A program made the translations under genes and the position numbers. DNA of 64,000 nucleotides from Pseudosulfitobacter pseudonitzschiae (GTDB lineage Bacteria > Pseudomonadota > Alphaproteobacteria > Rhodobacterales > Rhodobacteraceae), in assembly GCF_002222635.1 (NCBI RefSeq), contig NZ_CP022417.1:62001-126000 (forward strand), in the 5' to 3' direction. The notes beneath the pieces are model-generated. The model made no database searches and had not been told where the DNA came from. It saw only the letters and a list, made by a program, of their open reading frames with translations. Shown here in pieces: positions 55,416 through 64,000 of this stretch. Every line of letters starts with the position of its first letter. Position 1 is the first letter of the stretch.

Positions 55416-56768
55416 CTACACTGGAAAGTTAAGCTTTACCCGCAGCCCCGGCGCCGCATCTTCCAGAGTCAGCGTTGCATCATGGACCTGCGCTATCACT
55501 GCCACCAGACTTAGGCCCAGTCCGTAACCCGGAGTCGCGCGGCTCCGGTCGAGCCGGTAGAGACGACGCAGCACCAGGTCTCTTTCTGTTTCTGGAATAC
55601 CGGGGCCGGTATCCGTGACAGACAACTGTACGTGGCTTTCCGTCCGGGCAAGGGCAACAGTGATTTTTGTGCCTTCTGGAGTGTGGTGCATGGCATTCTC
55701 GATCAGATTGGCAAGAACCTGCCCCAACAGCGTGCGATCACCCATCACTGGACGCACCAGTTCATCTGGAAGGTCGCACATCAACAATTGTCCATTCTCG
55801 ACGACCGAAGGATCGTAAATATCGCACAGGGTCTGACACAGGTTGGACAGGTCAACTGGAACAAACCGCGCGCGAGGAGAGCCGCTCTCGATCTGTGCAA
55901 GTTGCAACAGCGCATGAAAGATTGATGCAATCCCGTCGAGTTCTATCTGGGCCTTTTCCAACTGGGTGCGTTCGGCTTTGGACAGGTCCGTGCTCTGGCC
56001 CAGATCGTCCAGATGAACCACTGCGCGCTGGATCGGGGTTTTTAGATCATGGGCAATATCAGACGACACTTGCCGCAGGCTTTCCACGGCATCTTCCTGA
56101 GAACGGGCCATTTGATCAACTTTGGCTGCAATCCGGGCCAGATCGTTGGACCAACCCGAAACATCCCCCACCCGTGCTTGCAGGTTTCCTGATGTCAACT
56201 GATCCAAAGCACCGCTGATCACGGCCACGTGCCGGGCACCGCGCCGTGCCAAAATCAGACCCCCCGAGAGCGCAACAAGAACCGTTGGTAGCAGCGATAT
56301 GACCAGAATATTTAGGAACGCATCCCGCAGTGCATCGATCGGCGCAAGGCTACGCGCCACGGTGAGTTGGCCGTTGCGCAACGATGTAGTCAGAGCCAGA
56401 TACCGGCCCTTGATCTCGGGATTTCCCGGAAGGTTGGATAAAATACGATAGCCATCTAGATCGCGCGCCACCAACGCATTGCCATAGTGGCGTCCGTTCG
56501 GGGCAAAAAAGCTTAGCACAACGCGTTCGGGATCGGTATTGCGCGCCTCTGCCTCGACCAACGCGGCAAGAGCCGCCGCTGAGGGTGCTGCGCGAAACCC
56601 AGCCATGTCCTGCGTGAGATCCGCACGCAGAGTCTGTTCGAATGACGCCTCGGTATAAACGTAACTTGCCAGAAGTCCCAGCAGCGACACAAAAGAGAAC
56701 AGCAGCACAAGACCGGCAGCCAAGCGCAGCGGCATGGAACGCAACATGAAGTCACGCATCAGGATCAT
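55416..56768 (-). CDS. Sensor histidine kinase (OmpR-partner type)
   Basis: A 450-residue sensor kinase. Two membrane helices (about 12-33 and 150-172) flank a periplasmic region of about 115 residues. A HAMP-like linker follows, then the H-box S-D-I-A-H-D-L-K-T-P-I (about 238-248), an N box (N-L-I-E-N-A-M-H-H) and G boxes (D-T-G-P-G-I-P; Y-G-L-G-L-S-L). Its ATG overlaps the response regulator stop (ATGA at 56765-56768). The signal is unknown; the divergent HtrA protease gene suggests envelope stress. Confidence 0.9.
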   Translation of the reverse strand: MILMRDFMLRSMPLRLAAGLVLLFSFVSLLGLLASYVYTEASFEQTLRADLTQDMAGFRAAPSAAALAALVEAEARNTDPERVVLSFFAPNGRHYGNALVARDLDGYRILSNLPGNPEIKGRYLALTTSLRNGQLTVARSLAPIDALRDAFLNILVISLLPTVLVALSGGLILARRGARHVAVISGALDQLTSGNLQARVGDVSGWSNDLARIAAKVDQMARSQEDAVESLRQVSSDIAHDLKTPIQRAVVHLDDLGQSTDLSKAERTQLEKAQIELDGIASIFHALLQLAQIESGSPRARFVPVDLSNLCQTLCDIYDPSVVENGQLLMCDLPDELVRPVMGDRTLLGQVLANLIENAMHHTPEGTKITVALARTESHVQLSVTDTGPGIPETERDLVLRRLYRLDRSRATPGYGLGLSLVAVIAQVHDATLTLEDAAPGLRVKLNFPV

Positions 56769-57436
56769 CTGTCAATCCGGTAGCCGGCGCCGCGCACCGT
56801 CTTGATCAGTTCCATCTCGAACGGTTTATCCACCTTGGCACGCAACCGGCTGATATGGGTTTCGACCACATTGGTCATCGGATCGAACGAAATATCCCAG
56901 ATCGCTTCCAGCAGCATTGTGCGCGTCTGCACGCGGCCTTTGCGGCGCATCAAGTGTTCAAGAATGGCAAATTCACGCGGCAAAAGGTCGATCTCTTGTC
57001 CTTCCCGGGTCACTTTGCGGGCAATCAGGTCCATTTCCAACGATCCTGCGCGCAGCACGGTTTCCTGCTCGACGGATTGCGGACGTCGGGCCAGCGCCGC
57101 GACCCGCGCCGACAACTCTCCAAAAGCAAAGGGTTTCACCAAATAATCATCGCCCCCCGCATTCAGCCCGCTGATCCGGTCTTCGACGCTGCCAAGCGAT
57201 GTCAGGAACAGGATCGGCGCATTGTTTCCCGCCCCGCGCAAAGTCTTAACCAGCGTCATGCCGTCGATCTCGGGCAACATGCGGTCGACGACAAGCACGT
57301 CGTAGGTGCCGCTTGTCGCCTGTATCAACGCCTCGCGCCCGTTGGTGACCAGTTCAACGCTGTGCCCCTCTTCGCGCAGCCCCCGCGTGATATAGGCACC
57401 CGTCGTTGCATCGTCTTCGACCACAAGCAGTCTCAT
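56765..57436 (-). CDS. OmpR-family response regulator
   Basis: A 223-residue two-domain regulator. The receiver has E7-D8-D9, phospho-acceptor D in V-L-V-V-D-R-M-L-P (about 51) and K in Y-L-V-K-P-F (about 101); a winged-helix DNA-binding domain follows (about 125-223; R-L-R-A-K-V-D-K-P-F near the end). Paired with the overlapping kinase gene. It is divergent from the HtrA protease gene (176 bp), a plausible target. Confidence 0.92.
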   Translation of the reverse strand: MRLLVVEDDATTGAYITRGLREEGHSVELVTNGREALIQATSGTYDVLVVDRMLPEIDGMTLVKTLRGAGNNAPILFLTSLGSVEDRISGLNAGGDDYLVKPFAFGELSARVAALARRPQSVEQETVLRAGSLEMDLIARKVTREGQEIDLLPREFAILEHLMRRKGRVQTRTMLLEAIWDISFDPMTNVVETHISRLRAKVDKPFEMELIKTVRGAGYRIDR

Positions 57437-57612
57437 CGCATTCTCACCCGTACTTGGCCCGTCAGCGGGTCATGGCCCAAAGATCAGCGTTCGGACGATC
57501 AAGGACAAGGTCTGCGGGTTAGATAAACTATTTGTATAGAAGCGCACAGGCGGGTGTAAGACGCGCCCACCATATGGACATCATCGAACACAACACAACG
57601 GAGCTATGATCG

Positions 57613-58728
57613 ATGACTTACACTCCAATATTCCGCCGCTTTGCAAGTTCAGCGGCGCTCGTCGCCGCCCTCGGTGCAACCGGCGCGACCATGACGGTCG
57701 CCAGTCCGGCGCTCGCCGTGCCAGCCGGAGGTTATGGCGATCTGGTCGAAACCGTCGCCCCCGCCGTGGTCTTTATCGAAGTCACAGCCAAGGCGCAGCC
57801 CACCAACATGTCCAAACAACTGCCTGAAGGCATCCCTGATGAATTGCGTCGCCAGTTCGAGAAGATGATGCCGCAAAATGGCCAGCAACCTGCACGTCAG
57901 GGACTCGGCTCGGGCTTTATCATTTCCGAAGATGGCAAGATCGTCACCAACAACCACGTCGTCGAGGGTGCCGAGACCGTAAAGGTCAAGCTGGCCGACG
58001 GCCGCAGCTTTGATGCCACTGTGATCGGCAGCGATCCCATGACCGACGTGGCTGTGCTTCAGCTGGATACCGACGAAAAAATGGCTTTCGTCAACTTTGG
58101 TGACTCTGATGCAATGCGCGCAGGTGACGAAGTCGTGGCCGTGGGCAACCCCTTTGGTCTGGGTGGCACAGTGACCACCGGCATTGTCTCTGCCCTGTCA
58201 CGCAACATCAACTCGGGTCCGTATGACAACTACATCCAGACCGACGCTGCGATCAATCGGGGCAACTCGGGTGGTCCGCTGTTCAACAACGAAGGCAAGG
58301 TGATCGGCATGAACACGGCCATTTTCTCGCCCGACGGTGGTTCGGTCGGCATCGGTTTTGCCGTTCCGTCCGACCTCGTTCAATCGATCGTAGCGGATCT
58401 GTCCGATGACGGCATGATCACACGTGGCTGGCTGGGTGTTCAGATCAAACCCATGCCTGCGGAAATCGCGCAGGTTCTGGGATTTGATCAGCCCAAAGGC
58501 GCGATGATCCAGGCTGTGTCCAAAGATAGCCCTGCAGCAAAGGCAGGCTTGACGCAGGGCGATATCATCCTGTCCTTCAACGAGACCGAGATCGTCGACA
58601 CGCGCGACCTGACCCGCGCCGTGGCATCGACCAACCCCGACACCGTTGTGCCAGTCAAAATCCTGCACCAAGGTGCGGAAAAGACAGTTGAAATAGCTGT
58701 CGGCAAGATGCCCACACAGGACACGTAA
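57613..58728 (+). CDS. HtrA/DegP-type periplasmic serine protease (S1C)
   Basis: A 371-residue protease with a Sec signal (about 1-36, cleavage near A-L-A), a trypsin-like domain with triad H115 (T-N-N-H-V-V), D145 (T-D-V-A-V) and S219 (R-G-N-S-G-G-P), and a single PDZ domain (about 270-360, W-L-G-V-Q-I). One PDZ makes it closer to DegS or short DegQ than DegP. GGAG lies 9-12 bases upstream of ATG 57613. It handles misfolded envelope proteins; control by the divergent two-component pair is inference. Confidence 0.92.
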   Translation: MTYTPIFRRFASSAALVAALGATGATMTVASPALAVPAGGYGDLVETVAPAVVFIEVTAKAQPTNMSKQLPEGIPDELRRQFEKMMPQNGQQPARQGLGSGFIISEDGKIVTNNHVVEGAETVKVKLADGRSFDATVIGSDPMTDVAVLQLDTDEKMAFVNFGDSDAMRAGDEVVAVGNPFGLGGTVTTGIVSALSRNINSGPYDNYIQTDAAINRGNSGGPLFNNEGKVIGMNTAIFSPDGGSVGIGFAVPSDLVQSIVADLSDDGMITRGWLGVQIKPMPAEIAQVLGFDQPKGAMIQAVSKDSPAAKAGLTQGDIILSFNETEIVDTRDLTRAVASTNPDTVVPVKILHQGAEKTVEIAVGKMPTQDT

Positions 58729-58734
58729 CACATA

Positions 58735-58765
58735 GGGGTCGGCGCAGCACTGTTGCGCCGACCCC
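58735..58765 (+). terminator. Terminator hairpin after htrA
   Basis: A perfect 12-bp stem (GGGGTCGGCGCA at 58735-58746, TGCGCCGACCCC at 58754-58765) with a 7-base loop, 7 bp after the htrA stop. It is very stable but has no T tract. Confidence 0.65.
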
Positions 58766-58911
58766 CAACAACTGCACTGCAAACATTGTTGCCGCGACAA
58801 ACCCACGATTTCGAACGCAGTAAATTTTATAGACCAGAATTCATTCAAACGACCTTAAGACGCTCACCCACCTCGCGACATACCGACAGTCGGCTTGTAT
58901 CAAAAGATAGC

Positions 58912-59160
58912 ATGGCAAAGGCTGAACAAAAGCTGTTCGTCACGCGGGGTTGGAACGACGTCATGGCCTCAGCGTACATTGCCGTAATGCCCGACATCGA
59001 CCTTGTTACCAGAACGTTTCTGGCTATGTCCCAAGGATGACGTGCCGTGCAGGAGCGCGCGATCAAGACCGCCAAGACCAGTGATCCGGATCACGCGGCG
59101 GTTATTATGAACAACCGGATGGCCGAACGGGCAAACAAGCCCAAGGAGACTAGACGATGA
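58912..59160 (+). pseudogene. Unrecognised ORF with one in-frame stop upstream of RND genes
   Basis: ATG 58912 opens a 42-codon frame ending at TGA 59038-59040 (M-A-K-A-E-Q-K-L-F-V-T-R-G-W-N-D). The same frame continues directly for about 38 more codons to a TGA at 59158-59160 that overlaps the adaptor ATG. The two halves have similar charged, protein-like composition, so this may be one gene of about 82 codons broken by a single nonsense change, or two small ORFs. RND operons often begin with a regulator gene; no HTH is seen here. I do not recognise it. Confidence 0.3.
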
Positions 59161-60338
59161 CCGAGACCCCAACAAATCCGCGCCAGACGCTCGAATTCGA
59201 AAGCGACCGTGGGTCCAACAAGTCTCGATGGGTCGCAGGTGGTCTTGCCATCGCAATCATCGGCTGGATGGGCAGCGGATATATCCTGCCATCGGAAGAT
59301 ACGGAAGAGACGGCCAAAACCTCGGTGACCCCACGCGCGGTGACCGTCGCCGTTCGACGTTCCGACGCCGAAGTGGTGGAACAGGTTTTTGTTGCCGAAG
59401 GACAGGCGCTGCCCGACCGCGACACGATGATCCGGGCCGAGACATCCGGTCAGATTGGCGAGGTTCTGGTCGAAATGGGCGCCGATCTGGAAGCTGGACA
59501 GGTGATCGCACGGTTCGGGCTGGCCTCGCGCCAGGCCGATCTGGAACGTGCCGAACAAGAGCTTGGCCGCGCACAACGCGAATTCGACAACGCCACGGAA
59601 CTGGTCAAACGCGGCATCGCAACCGTTGACCGCGTGGCCCAAGCACGGGCGACACTGGCAGCCGCGCAGGCAAGTGTCAGCGAAGCCCAGGAGGCCATCA
59701 AGAACACCGAGATCCGGGCACCATTCGCAGGACGTCTGGAATCGCTCGATATCAACATCGGCGAATTTGTATCCATGGGGGCCGATGTGGGCCGCATCGT
59801 CGACAACACTCCGCTGACCATCAGCATCCAGATACCCCAGCAGTCCCTGCGCGACATCAAGGTCGGACAGGCAGCGCAGGTCGCGTTCATCACTGACGAA
59901 ACATCCACGGGCGAGGTTCAGTTCGTAGCAACCAGCGCCGACGCGGAAACCCGCACCTTCATGGCAAAAATTACGGTACCCAATACCGATGGCGCAATAC
60001 CTGCAGGCATCAGTGCGCAGTTGCGCATTCCCACAGGAGAACTGACCGCGCATTTCGTCTCGCCCGCGATCCTTTCGCTCGACACCGACGGAACGCTGGG
60101 CATCAAGACGGTGAACCCCGAGAACGTCGTCGAATTTCACAAGATCGACATCGTGCGCGCCCAGACCGACGGTATCTGGGTCTCTGGCCTGCCCGAGCAG
60201 ACGCAGATCATCACCATCGGTCAGGGTTTTGTGAACAGCGGCGAGACGGTGAACCCCCAAGCCGAACAGGGCGTGACGAAGGTCAGTGCGCAGACCGACA
60301 GAAGCAGAGAGAACGCCGACACGGAAGCCGGTCAATGA
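59157..60338 (+). CDS. RND efflux periplasmic adaptor (membrane fusion protein)
   Basis: A 393-residue HlyD/AcrA-type adaptor. An N-terminal membrane anchor (about 26-44) precedes the barrel/lipoyl parts and a coiled-coil hairpin (about 125-185, rich in E-Q-E-L-G-R and A-A-Q-A-S-V-S-E). The lipoyl half-motif R-A-E-T-S-G-Q-I-G-E-V is near 90-100 and I-R-A-P-F-A-G-R-L-E near 187. AAGGAG lies 11-16 bases upstream of the ATG. It overlaps the RND transporter start (ATGA). It bridges the inner-membrane pump and an outer-membrane channel not encoded here. Confidence 0.9.
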   Translation: MTETPTNPRQTLEFESDRGSNKSRWVAGGLAIAIIGWMGSGYILPSEDTEETAKTSVTPRAVTVAVRRSDAEVVEQVFVAEGQALPDRDTMIRAETSGQIGEVLVEMGADLEAGQVIARFGLASRQADLERAEQELGRAQREFDNATELVKRGIATVDRVAQARATLAAAQASVSEAQEAIKNTEIRAPFAGRLESLDINIGEFVSMGADVGRIVDNTPLTISIQIPQQSLRDIKVGQAAQVAFITDETSTGEVQFVATSADAETRTFMAKITVPNTDGAIPAGISAQLRIPTGELTAHFVSPAILSLDTDGTLGIKTVNPENVVEFHKIDIVRAQTDGIWVSGLPEQTQIITIGQGFVNSGETVNPQAEQGVTKVSAQTDRSRENADTEAGQ

Positions 60339-63300
60339 ACGTCCTCATCGACGCCGCCTTCGGTCGCAGCCGCGTGGTGATCATGGCACTGGTCATGATA
60401 CTCGCCGTTGGCGCCTATGCATATGTCGTGATCCCCAAAGAAAGCTCGCCCGAGATTCCAATCCCGATCTTCTACGTATCGACCGGCCTCGACGGCATAT
60501 CCCCCGAAGACGCCGAGCGCCTGTTGGTGGAACCGCTCGAAACCGAACTGTCGTCGCTCACCGGCCTCAAGCAGATGACCGGCAACGGCGGCGAGGGCTA
60601 CGCATCGGTTCAACTGGAGTTCGAACCCGGGTTCGACGCGGAATCCGCGCTCGACAAGGTCCAGAGGGCAGTGGATCGTGCCAAGCCCGACCTGCCGGAG
60701 GATGCCACTGATCCGGTCGTGACCGAGATCAACACAGCATTGTTCCCGATCCTGACTGTCATTCTTTCGGGTCCGGTGCCCGAACGCACACTCAACAACC
60801 TGTCCGAAGATCTCAAAGACCGTCTCGAAGCCCTAGCAGGGGTGCTTGAGGTCGACATCGGCGGCGCGCGGACCGAACTGCTTGAGGTGCTGATCGACCC
60901 CACTGTGTTCGAAACCTACAACCTCAGCTTCGAAGAACTGATCGGTCAGATCAATCGCAACAACCAGTTGATCGCTGCGGGTGCCATAGAAAGCAGCGCA
61001 GGGCGGATCGTGCTCAAAGTACCCGGCCTGATCCAGAACATCGAAGACGTGATGTCGCTGCCGGTACTGGTGCGCGGCGATACGGTTGTGACCTTTGCCG
61101 ACGTCGCCACGATCCGCCGCACCTTCGAAGACCCGACCGGCTTTGCGCGTATCGACGGTCAACCGGCGCTGGCCCTCGAAATCAAGAAACGGTCGGGGTC
61201 CAACATCATCGAAACCGTCGCTGCCGTGCGCGAGGTCATCGCAGAAGCCCAGGACCAGTGGCCCGCTTCTGTGCAGATCGACTATATGCAGGACGAAAGC
61301 GAGCAGGTCGAAACCATGCTCAGCGACCTCGAGGCAAACGTCATCGCGGCCGTGATTCTGGTGATGATCGTCATCGTCTGGGCACTTGGCATCCGTTCGG
61401 CGCTTCTGGTTGGCCTCGCCATTCCGGGCGCGTTTCTTGCGGGCGTCGCCACGCTCTATTTCATGGGCTCCACGATGAACCTCATCGTGCTGTTCTCGCT
61501 GATCCTTGTGGTGGGGATGCTGGTCGACGGGGCCATTGTCACGACAGAACTGGCTGACAGACGGCTGCACGAAGGCGACGGCCCAAAGGCTGCCTATGCC
61601 TACGCCGCGAAACGCATGGCTTGGCCAATCATCGCGTCCACGGCCACAACCCTTTCGGTATTCTTTCCGCTGCTGTTCTGGACAGGCACGGTGGGCGAGT
61701 TCATGAAATTCCTGCCCATCACCGTCATCCTGACGCTCACTGCGTCGCTGTTCATGGCTCTCATCTTCATCCCGGTCGTCGGTGGCATCATCGGCAAAAA
61801 GCCTCCGCAATCGGCAAAAGCCAAACAGGCGCTACAAGCCGCAGAAAGCGGCGACCCGCGCGATCTGGGCGGGTTCGCCGGCGGCTATGTGCGTGTCCTG
61901 CAATTCGCGATACTGCGGCCTTGGGCCACCCTGATCATGGCAGTCAGCTTCCTGCTCGCAGGGTTTTCAGCATACGGTCAATTCGGAAACGGCATCAGCT
62001 TTTTTCCGTCCGTCGAACCTGATTTCGCCCAAGTGCAGGTCCGCGCCCGCGACAACTTCTCGATCTATGAAAAGGACGCGCTTGTGCGCGAGGTCGAAGA
62101 ACGCCTTTACAAGTACTCCGAGATCGCATCGGTCTATGCCCGTTCGGGCGGTGGCAATCAGGATGCCGCCGACCTTATCGGAACGATCCAGATCGAATTC
62201 ATCGAATGGGACAAGCGCCGGACCGCCGCGATTATCGGCGAAGAAATCCGGACCGAAATGGCCACGATACCGGGCATCGACGTACAGGTGCAGACGGCAT
62301 CATCCGGCCCCACGGCGGGCAAACCGGTAAACCTCAGAGTGCGCTCCAGCGACCCCGCAGCACAAGCCACTGCAGTCGAGGCAATCCGCGATGCGATGGA
62401 GGACATCGGCGGTTTTACCGATATCACGGATACCCGCCCGCTGCCGGGGGTCGAATGGCAAATCTCGGTGAACCGGTCCGAAGCTGCCCGTTTCGGGGCC
62501 GACATCTCGACGTTGGGACAGGCTGTGCGCCTGCTGACGCGAGGTATCACCGTTGCCGATTATCGCCCGTCCGATGCCGATGGATCGGTCGATATCAACG
62601 TGCGTTTCCCTTCCGAGGAACGAACTCTGGAGGAACTTCAGGGCTTGCGCGTGCCCACATCCGCCGGTCTGGTGCCGATATCGAACTTCGTCACCTTCGA
62701 ACCGTCGCCGCGGTCGGGTACCATCACCCGCATCGACCAGCGCCGCGTCATAACCATCGAAGCGAACGTTGCCCCCGGCGTTCTGGTCAACAATCAGGTC
62801 GTCGCACTGCAAGCGGCGATCAACAAGATGGATCTGCCCGATGGCGTCGCAGCGTCCTTTGCTGGCGAAGCGCAGGACCAGACCGACGCGATGACCTTCC
62901 TTATCGGGGCATTCATAACGGCTGTCTTCTTGATGTTCGTGATCCTCGTGATCCAGTTCAACAACTTCTATCAGGCCTTCGTCGTGATGAGCGCCATCGT
63001 ATTTTCGGTGGCGGGCGTTCTCTATGGGTTGATCCTGACCGGCCGCCCCTTCGGCATCGTTATGGGCGGGATCGGGGTGATCGCGCTGGCCGGAATCGTG
63101 GTTAACAATAACATCGTGCTGATCGATACTTATAACGACCTGAAAAAATCAGGACTATCGCCGCTGGAAGCAGCGCTTAGAACGGGCGCGCAGCGTCTGC
63201 GTCCCGTCGTCCTCACCTCGGTCACAACGGCGCTTGGCCTGCTGCCAATGGTGATCGGCGTGAACCTGAATTTCTTCACCCGCGAGATCGTCTATGGCGC

Positions 63301-63457
63301 TCCCTCGACGCAATGGTGGACAGAGCTCAGTTCCGCCATCGCAGGTGGGCTTGTGATCGCGACCATCCTGACGTTGATCGTCACACCTGCCATGCTGATG
63401 CTGGGGGAAAAGAAATCGCGACGGGCACAGCCGCATACCCCAACCAGGCCGGCATGA
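60335..63457 (+). CDS. RND-family efflux transporter, inner-membrane subunit
   Basis: A 1040-residue proton-driven exporter with the RND architecture: helix 1 (about 14-33), a large periplasmic loop, helices 2-6, a second loop, and helices 8-12. The proton-relay aspartate in helix 4 is present (V-G-M-L-V-D-G-A-I-V, about 388-397); the second acidic residue found in many HAE pumps is glycine here. G-Q-P-A-L-A-L-E-I-K-K-R-S-G (about 270-283) is a recognisable periplasmic block. The substrate is unknown. It forms an operon with the adaptor upstream. Confidence 0.92.
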   Translation: MNVLIDAAFGRSRVVIMALVMILAVGAYAYVVIPKESSPEIPIPIFYVSTGLDGISPEDAERLLVEPLETELSSLTGLKQMTGNGGEGYASVQLEFEPGFDAESALDKVQRAVDRAKPDLPEDATDPVVTEINTALFPILTVILSGPVPERTLNNLSEDLKDRLEALAGVLEVDIGGARTELLEVLIDPTVFETYNLSFEELIGQINRNNQLIAAGAIESSAGRIVLKVPGLIQNIEDVMSLPVLVRGDTVVTFADVATIRRTFEDPTGFARIDGQPALALEIKKRSGSNIIETVAAVREVIAEAQDQWPASVQIDYMQDESEQVETMLSDLEANVIAAVILVMIVIVWALGIRSALLVGLAIPGAFLAGVATLYFMGSTMNLIVLFSLILVVGMLVDGAIVTTELADRRLHEGDGPKAAYAYAAKRMAWPIIASTATTLSVFFPLLFWTGTVGEFMKFLPITVILTLTASLFMALIFIPVVGGIIGKKPPQSAKAKQALQAAESGDPRDLGGFAGGYVRVLQFAILRPWATLIMAVSFLLAGFSAYGQFGNGISFFPSVEPDFAQVQVRARDNFSIYEKDALVREVEERLYKYSEIASVYARSGGGNQDAADLIGTIQIEFIEWDKRRTAAIIGEEIRTEMATIPGIDVQVQTASSGPTAGKPVNLRVRSSDPAAQATAVEAIRDAMEDIGGFTDITDTRPLPGVEWQISVNRSEAARFGADISTLGQAVRLLTRGITVADYRPSDADGSVDINVRFPSEERTLEELQGLRVPTSAGLVPISNFVTFEPSPRSGTITRIDQRRVITIEANVAPGVLVNNQVVALQAAINKMDLPDGVAASFAGEAQDQTDAMTFLIGAFITAVFLMFVILVIQFNNFYQAFVVMSAIVFSVAGVLYGLILTGRPFGIVMGGIGVIALAGIVVNNNIVLIDTYNDLKKSGLSPLEAALRTGAQRLRPVVLTSVTTALGLLPMVIGVNLNFFTREIVYGAPSTQWWTELSSAIAGGLVIATILTLIVTPAMLMLGEKKSRRAQPHTPTRPA

Positions 63458-63461
63458 GGTC

Positions 63462-63638
63462 TTACCTGATCCACGCCTTGTAAAAGCGCACAGCACATCT
63501 TTGCCGCGCCACGGATCGGCACAGATAGGCGGCGGTATAAAATTCGTCCTCGCGGCTTTTCGGAACTTCGCATGCCATCAGTTCGTCCGACTCCGGCACG
63601 GACAACACAGCCTCGCGCCACGTCTGGACCCCGATCAT
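63462..63638 (-). CDS. Small hypothetical protein
   Basis: ATG 63638 opens a 58-residue frame (M-I-G-V-Q-T-W-R-E-A-V-L-S-V-P-E) ending at 63462, 4 bp from the convergent RND stop. Third-codon positions are GC-rich as in the neighbours and composition is protein-like (acidic middle, basic aromatic C-terminus with three cysteines). It has only a weak ribosome site. No family recognised. It is one of few intergenic frames here that is not a shadow of a known gene. Confidence 0.35.
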   Translation of the reverse strand: MIGVQTWREAVLSVPESDELMACEVPKSREDEFYTAAYLCRSVARQRCAVRFYKAWIR

Positions 63639-63737
63639 GGAACCATCACCCGCGCCACGGGGTTTATTTATCAACAAACAGACGAACCTGTGACTTCCGA
63701 ACCCCGCAACAGGTTTACAAGCAAAGGAGACGCACCC

Positions 63738-64000
63738 ATGCAACGCAGTTCTGATATCATCGGATACTCGCTTCGTGCAAAGGACGGCGCGATCGGATCG
63801 ATTACCGACATCCTGTTCGACGACAGGCACTTTGGCTTGCGCTGGGTGGTAATCGACACCGGAACGTGGCTTCCCGGTCGCAAGGTTCTGCTGCCGCCAA
63901 CTGCACTTGGCACCCCTGACCCCGCGACCCGCGAATATCCCGTCGATCTGACCCTAAGCGAGATCGAGGATGCACCCGGTCTTGAAACCGACCAGCCGGT
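63738..64000 (+). CDS. PRC-barrel domain protein, partial
   Basis: ATG 63738 with AAGGAG about 10 bases upstream opens a frame that is still open at 64000 (87 codons seen). The N-terminus is a PRC-barrel: M-Q-R-S-S-D-I-I-G-Y-S-L-R-A-K-D-G-A-I-G-S-I-T-D-I-L-F-D-D, then W-V-V-I-D-T-G-T-W-L-P-G-R-K-V-L-L-P. Such proteins in photosynthetic relatives include the reaction-centre H subunit, but most are small stress or RNA-related proteins. The C-terminus lies outside the window. Confidence 0.78.
   Translation, partial: MQRSSDIIGYSLRAKDGAIGSITDILFDDRHFGLRWVVIDTGTWLPGRKVLLPPTALGTPDPATREYPVDLTLSEIEDAPGLETDQP

Overview
The window is GC-rich, densely packed DNA from an alphaproteobacterium, most likely the Rhodobacteraceae/Roseobacter group. 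The indications are a glpDSTPQ-type glycerol ABC operon, several TRAP transporters, Hint-domain proteins with choice-of-anchor L, an ArsJ/GAPDH arsenic island, and the style of the signalling proteins. No rRNA, tRNA or CRISPR array was seen. The assignment is from gene content only. Roughly 52 protein-coding genes are supported, plus a few remnants.

Layout. (1) 1-6752: glycerol uptake and oxidation. The operon glpD-glpS-glpT-glpP-glpQ-(glpU) runs leftward and leaves the window at base 1. The repressor gene glpR is divergent. (2) 6951-16122: a multistep phosphorelay island. It has two receiver proteins with degenerate GGDEF-like output domains, an Hpt protein, a single-domain receiver, a PAS histidine kinase and a CHASE/PAS hybrid kinase. 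An IS630-family element (9660-10712) splits it. (3) 16465-21770: a four-gene overlapping operon of AbrB-type antitoxin, PIN-domain toxin, a YhaO-like nuclease and a YhaN/SbcC-like ATPase. (4) 22029-25958: purU, convergent with hutG-hutF-iclR (one-carbon and histidine-derived formyl/formimino metabolism). (5) 26085-33768: a TAXI-TRAP transporter, a TetR regulator, and a TMADH/N-methylproline-demethylase-like flavoenzyme coupled to a proline-racemase-family enzyme in which both catalytic cysteines are replaced. (6) 33948-37398: potassium uptake (TrkH, KtrB, KtrA). (7) 37537-42080: arsenic resistance (ArsR-ArsC fusion, GAPDH, ArsJ, ArsR, ACR3). (8) 42235-43911: a secreted choice-of-anchor-L/Hint protein. 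(9) 44170-50156: a TRAP-DctPQM transporter with an HMG-CoA lyase, a CaiB-type CoA transferase and a divergent LysR regulator. (10) 50197-55240: a gene remnant, a Na+/Ca2+ exchanger, and a second IS630 copy interrupted by a 2.5-kb IS91-like element carrying a tyrosine recombinase. (11) 55416-64000: an OmpR-type two-component system, an HtrA protease, an RND efflux pair and a partial PRC-barrel protein.

Functional logic. Most of the window is made of small catabolic or resistance operons, each with its own regulator (GlpR, IclR, TetR, ArsR, LysR). The two near-identical IS630 copies lie in the same orientation about 42 kb apart, so recombination between them could delete everything from the Hpt boundary to the Ca2+ exchanger. 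The most noteworthy observations are the paired receiver/pseudo-GGDEF proteins, the toxin-antitoxin-nuclease-ATPase operon, the Ser/Thr proline-racemase homologue beside the demethylase, the complementary asymmetry of the GlpS/GlpT ATPases, and the nested mobile element with a hairpin-bearing 74-bp extension.
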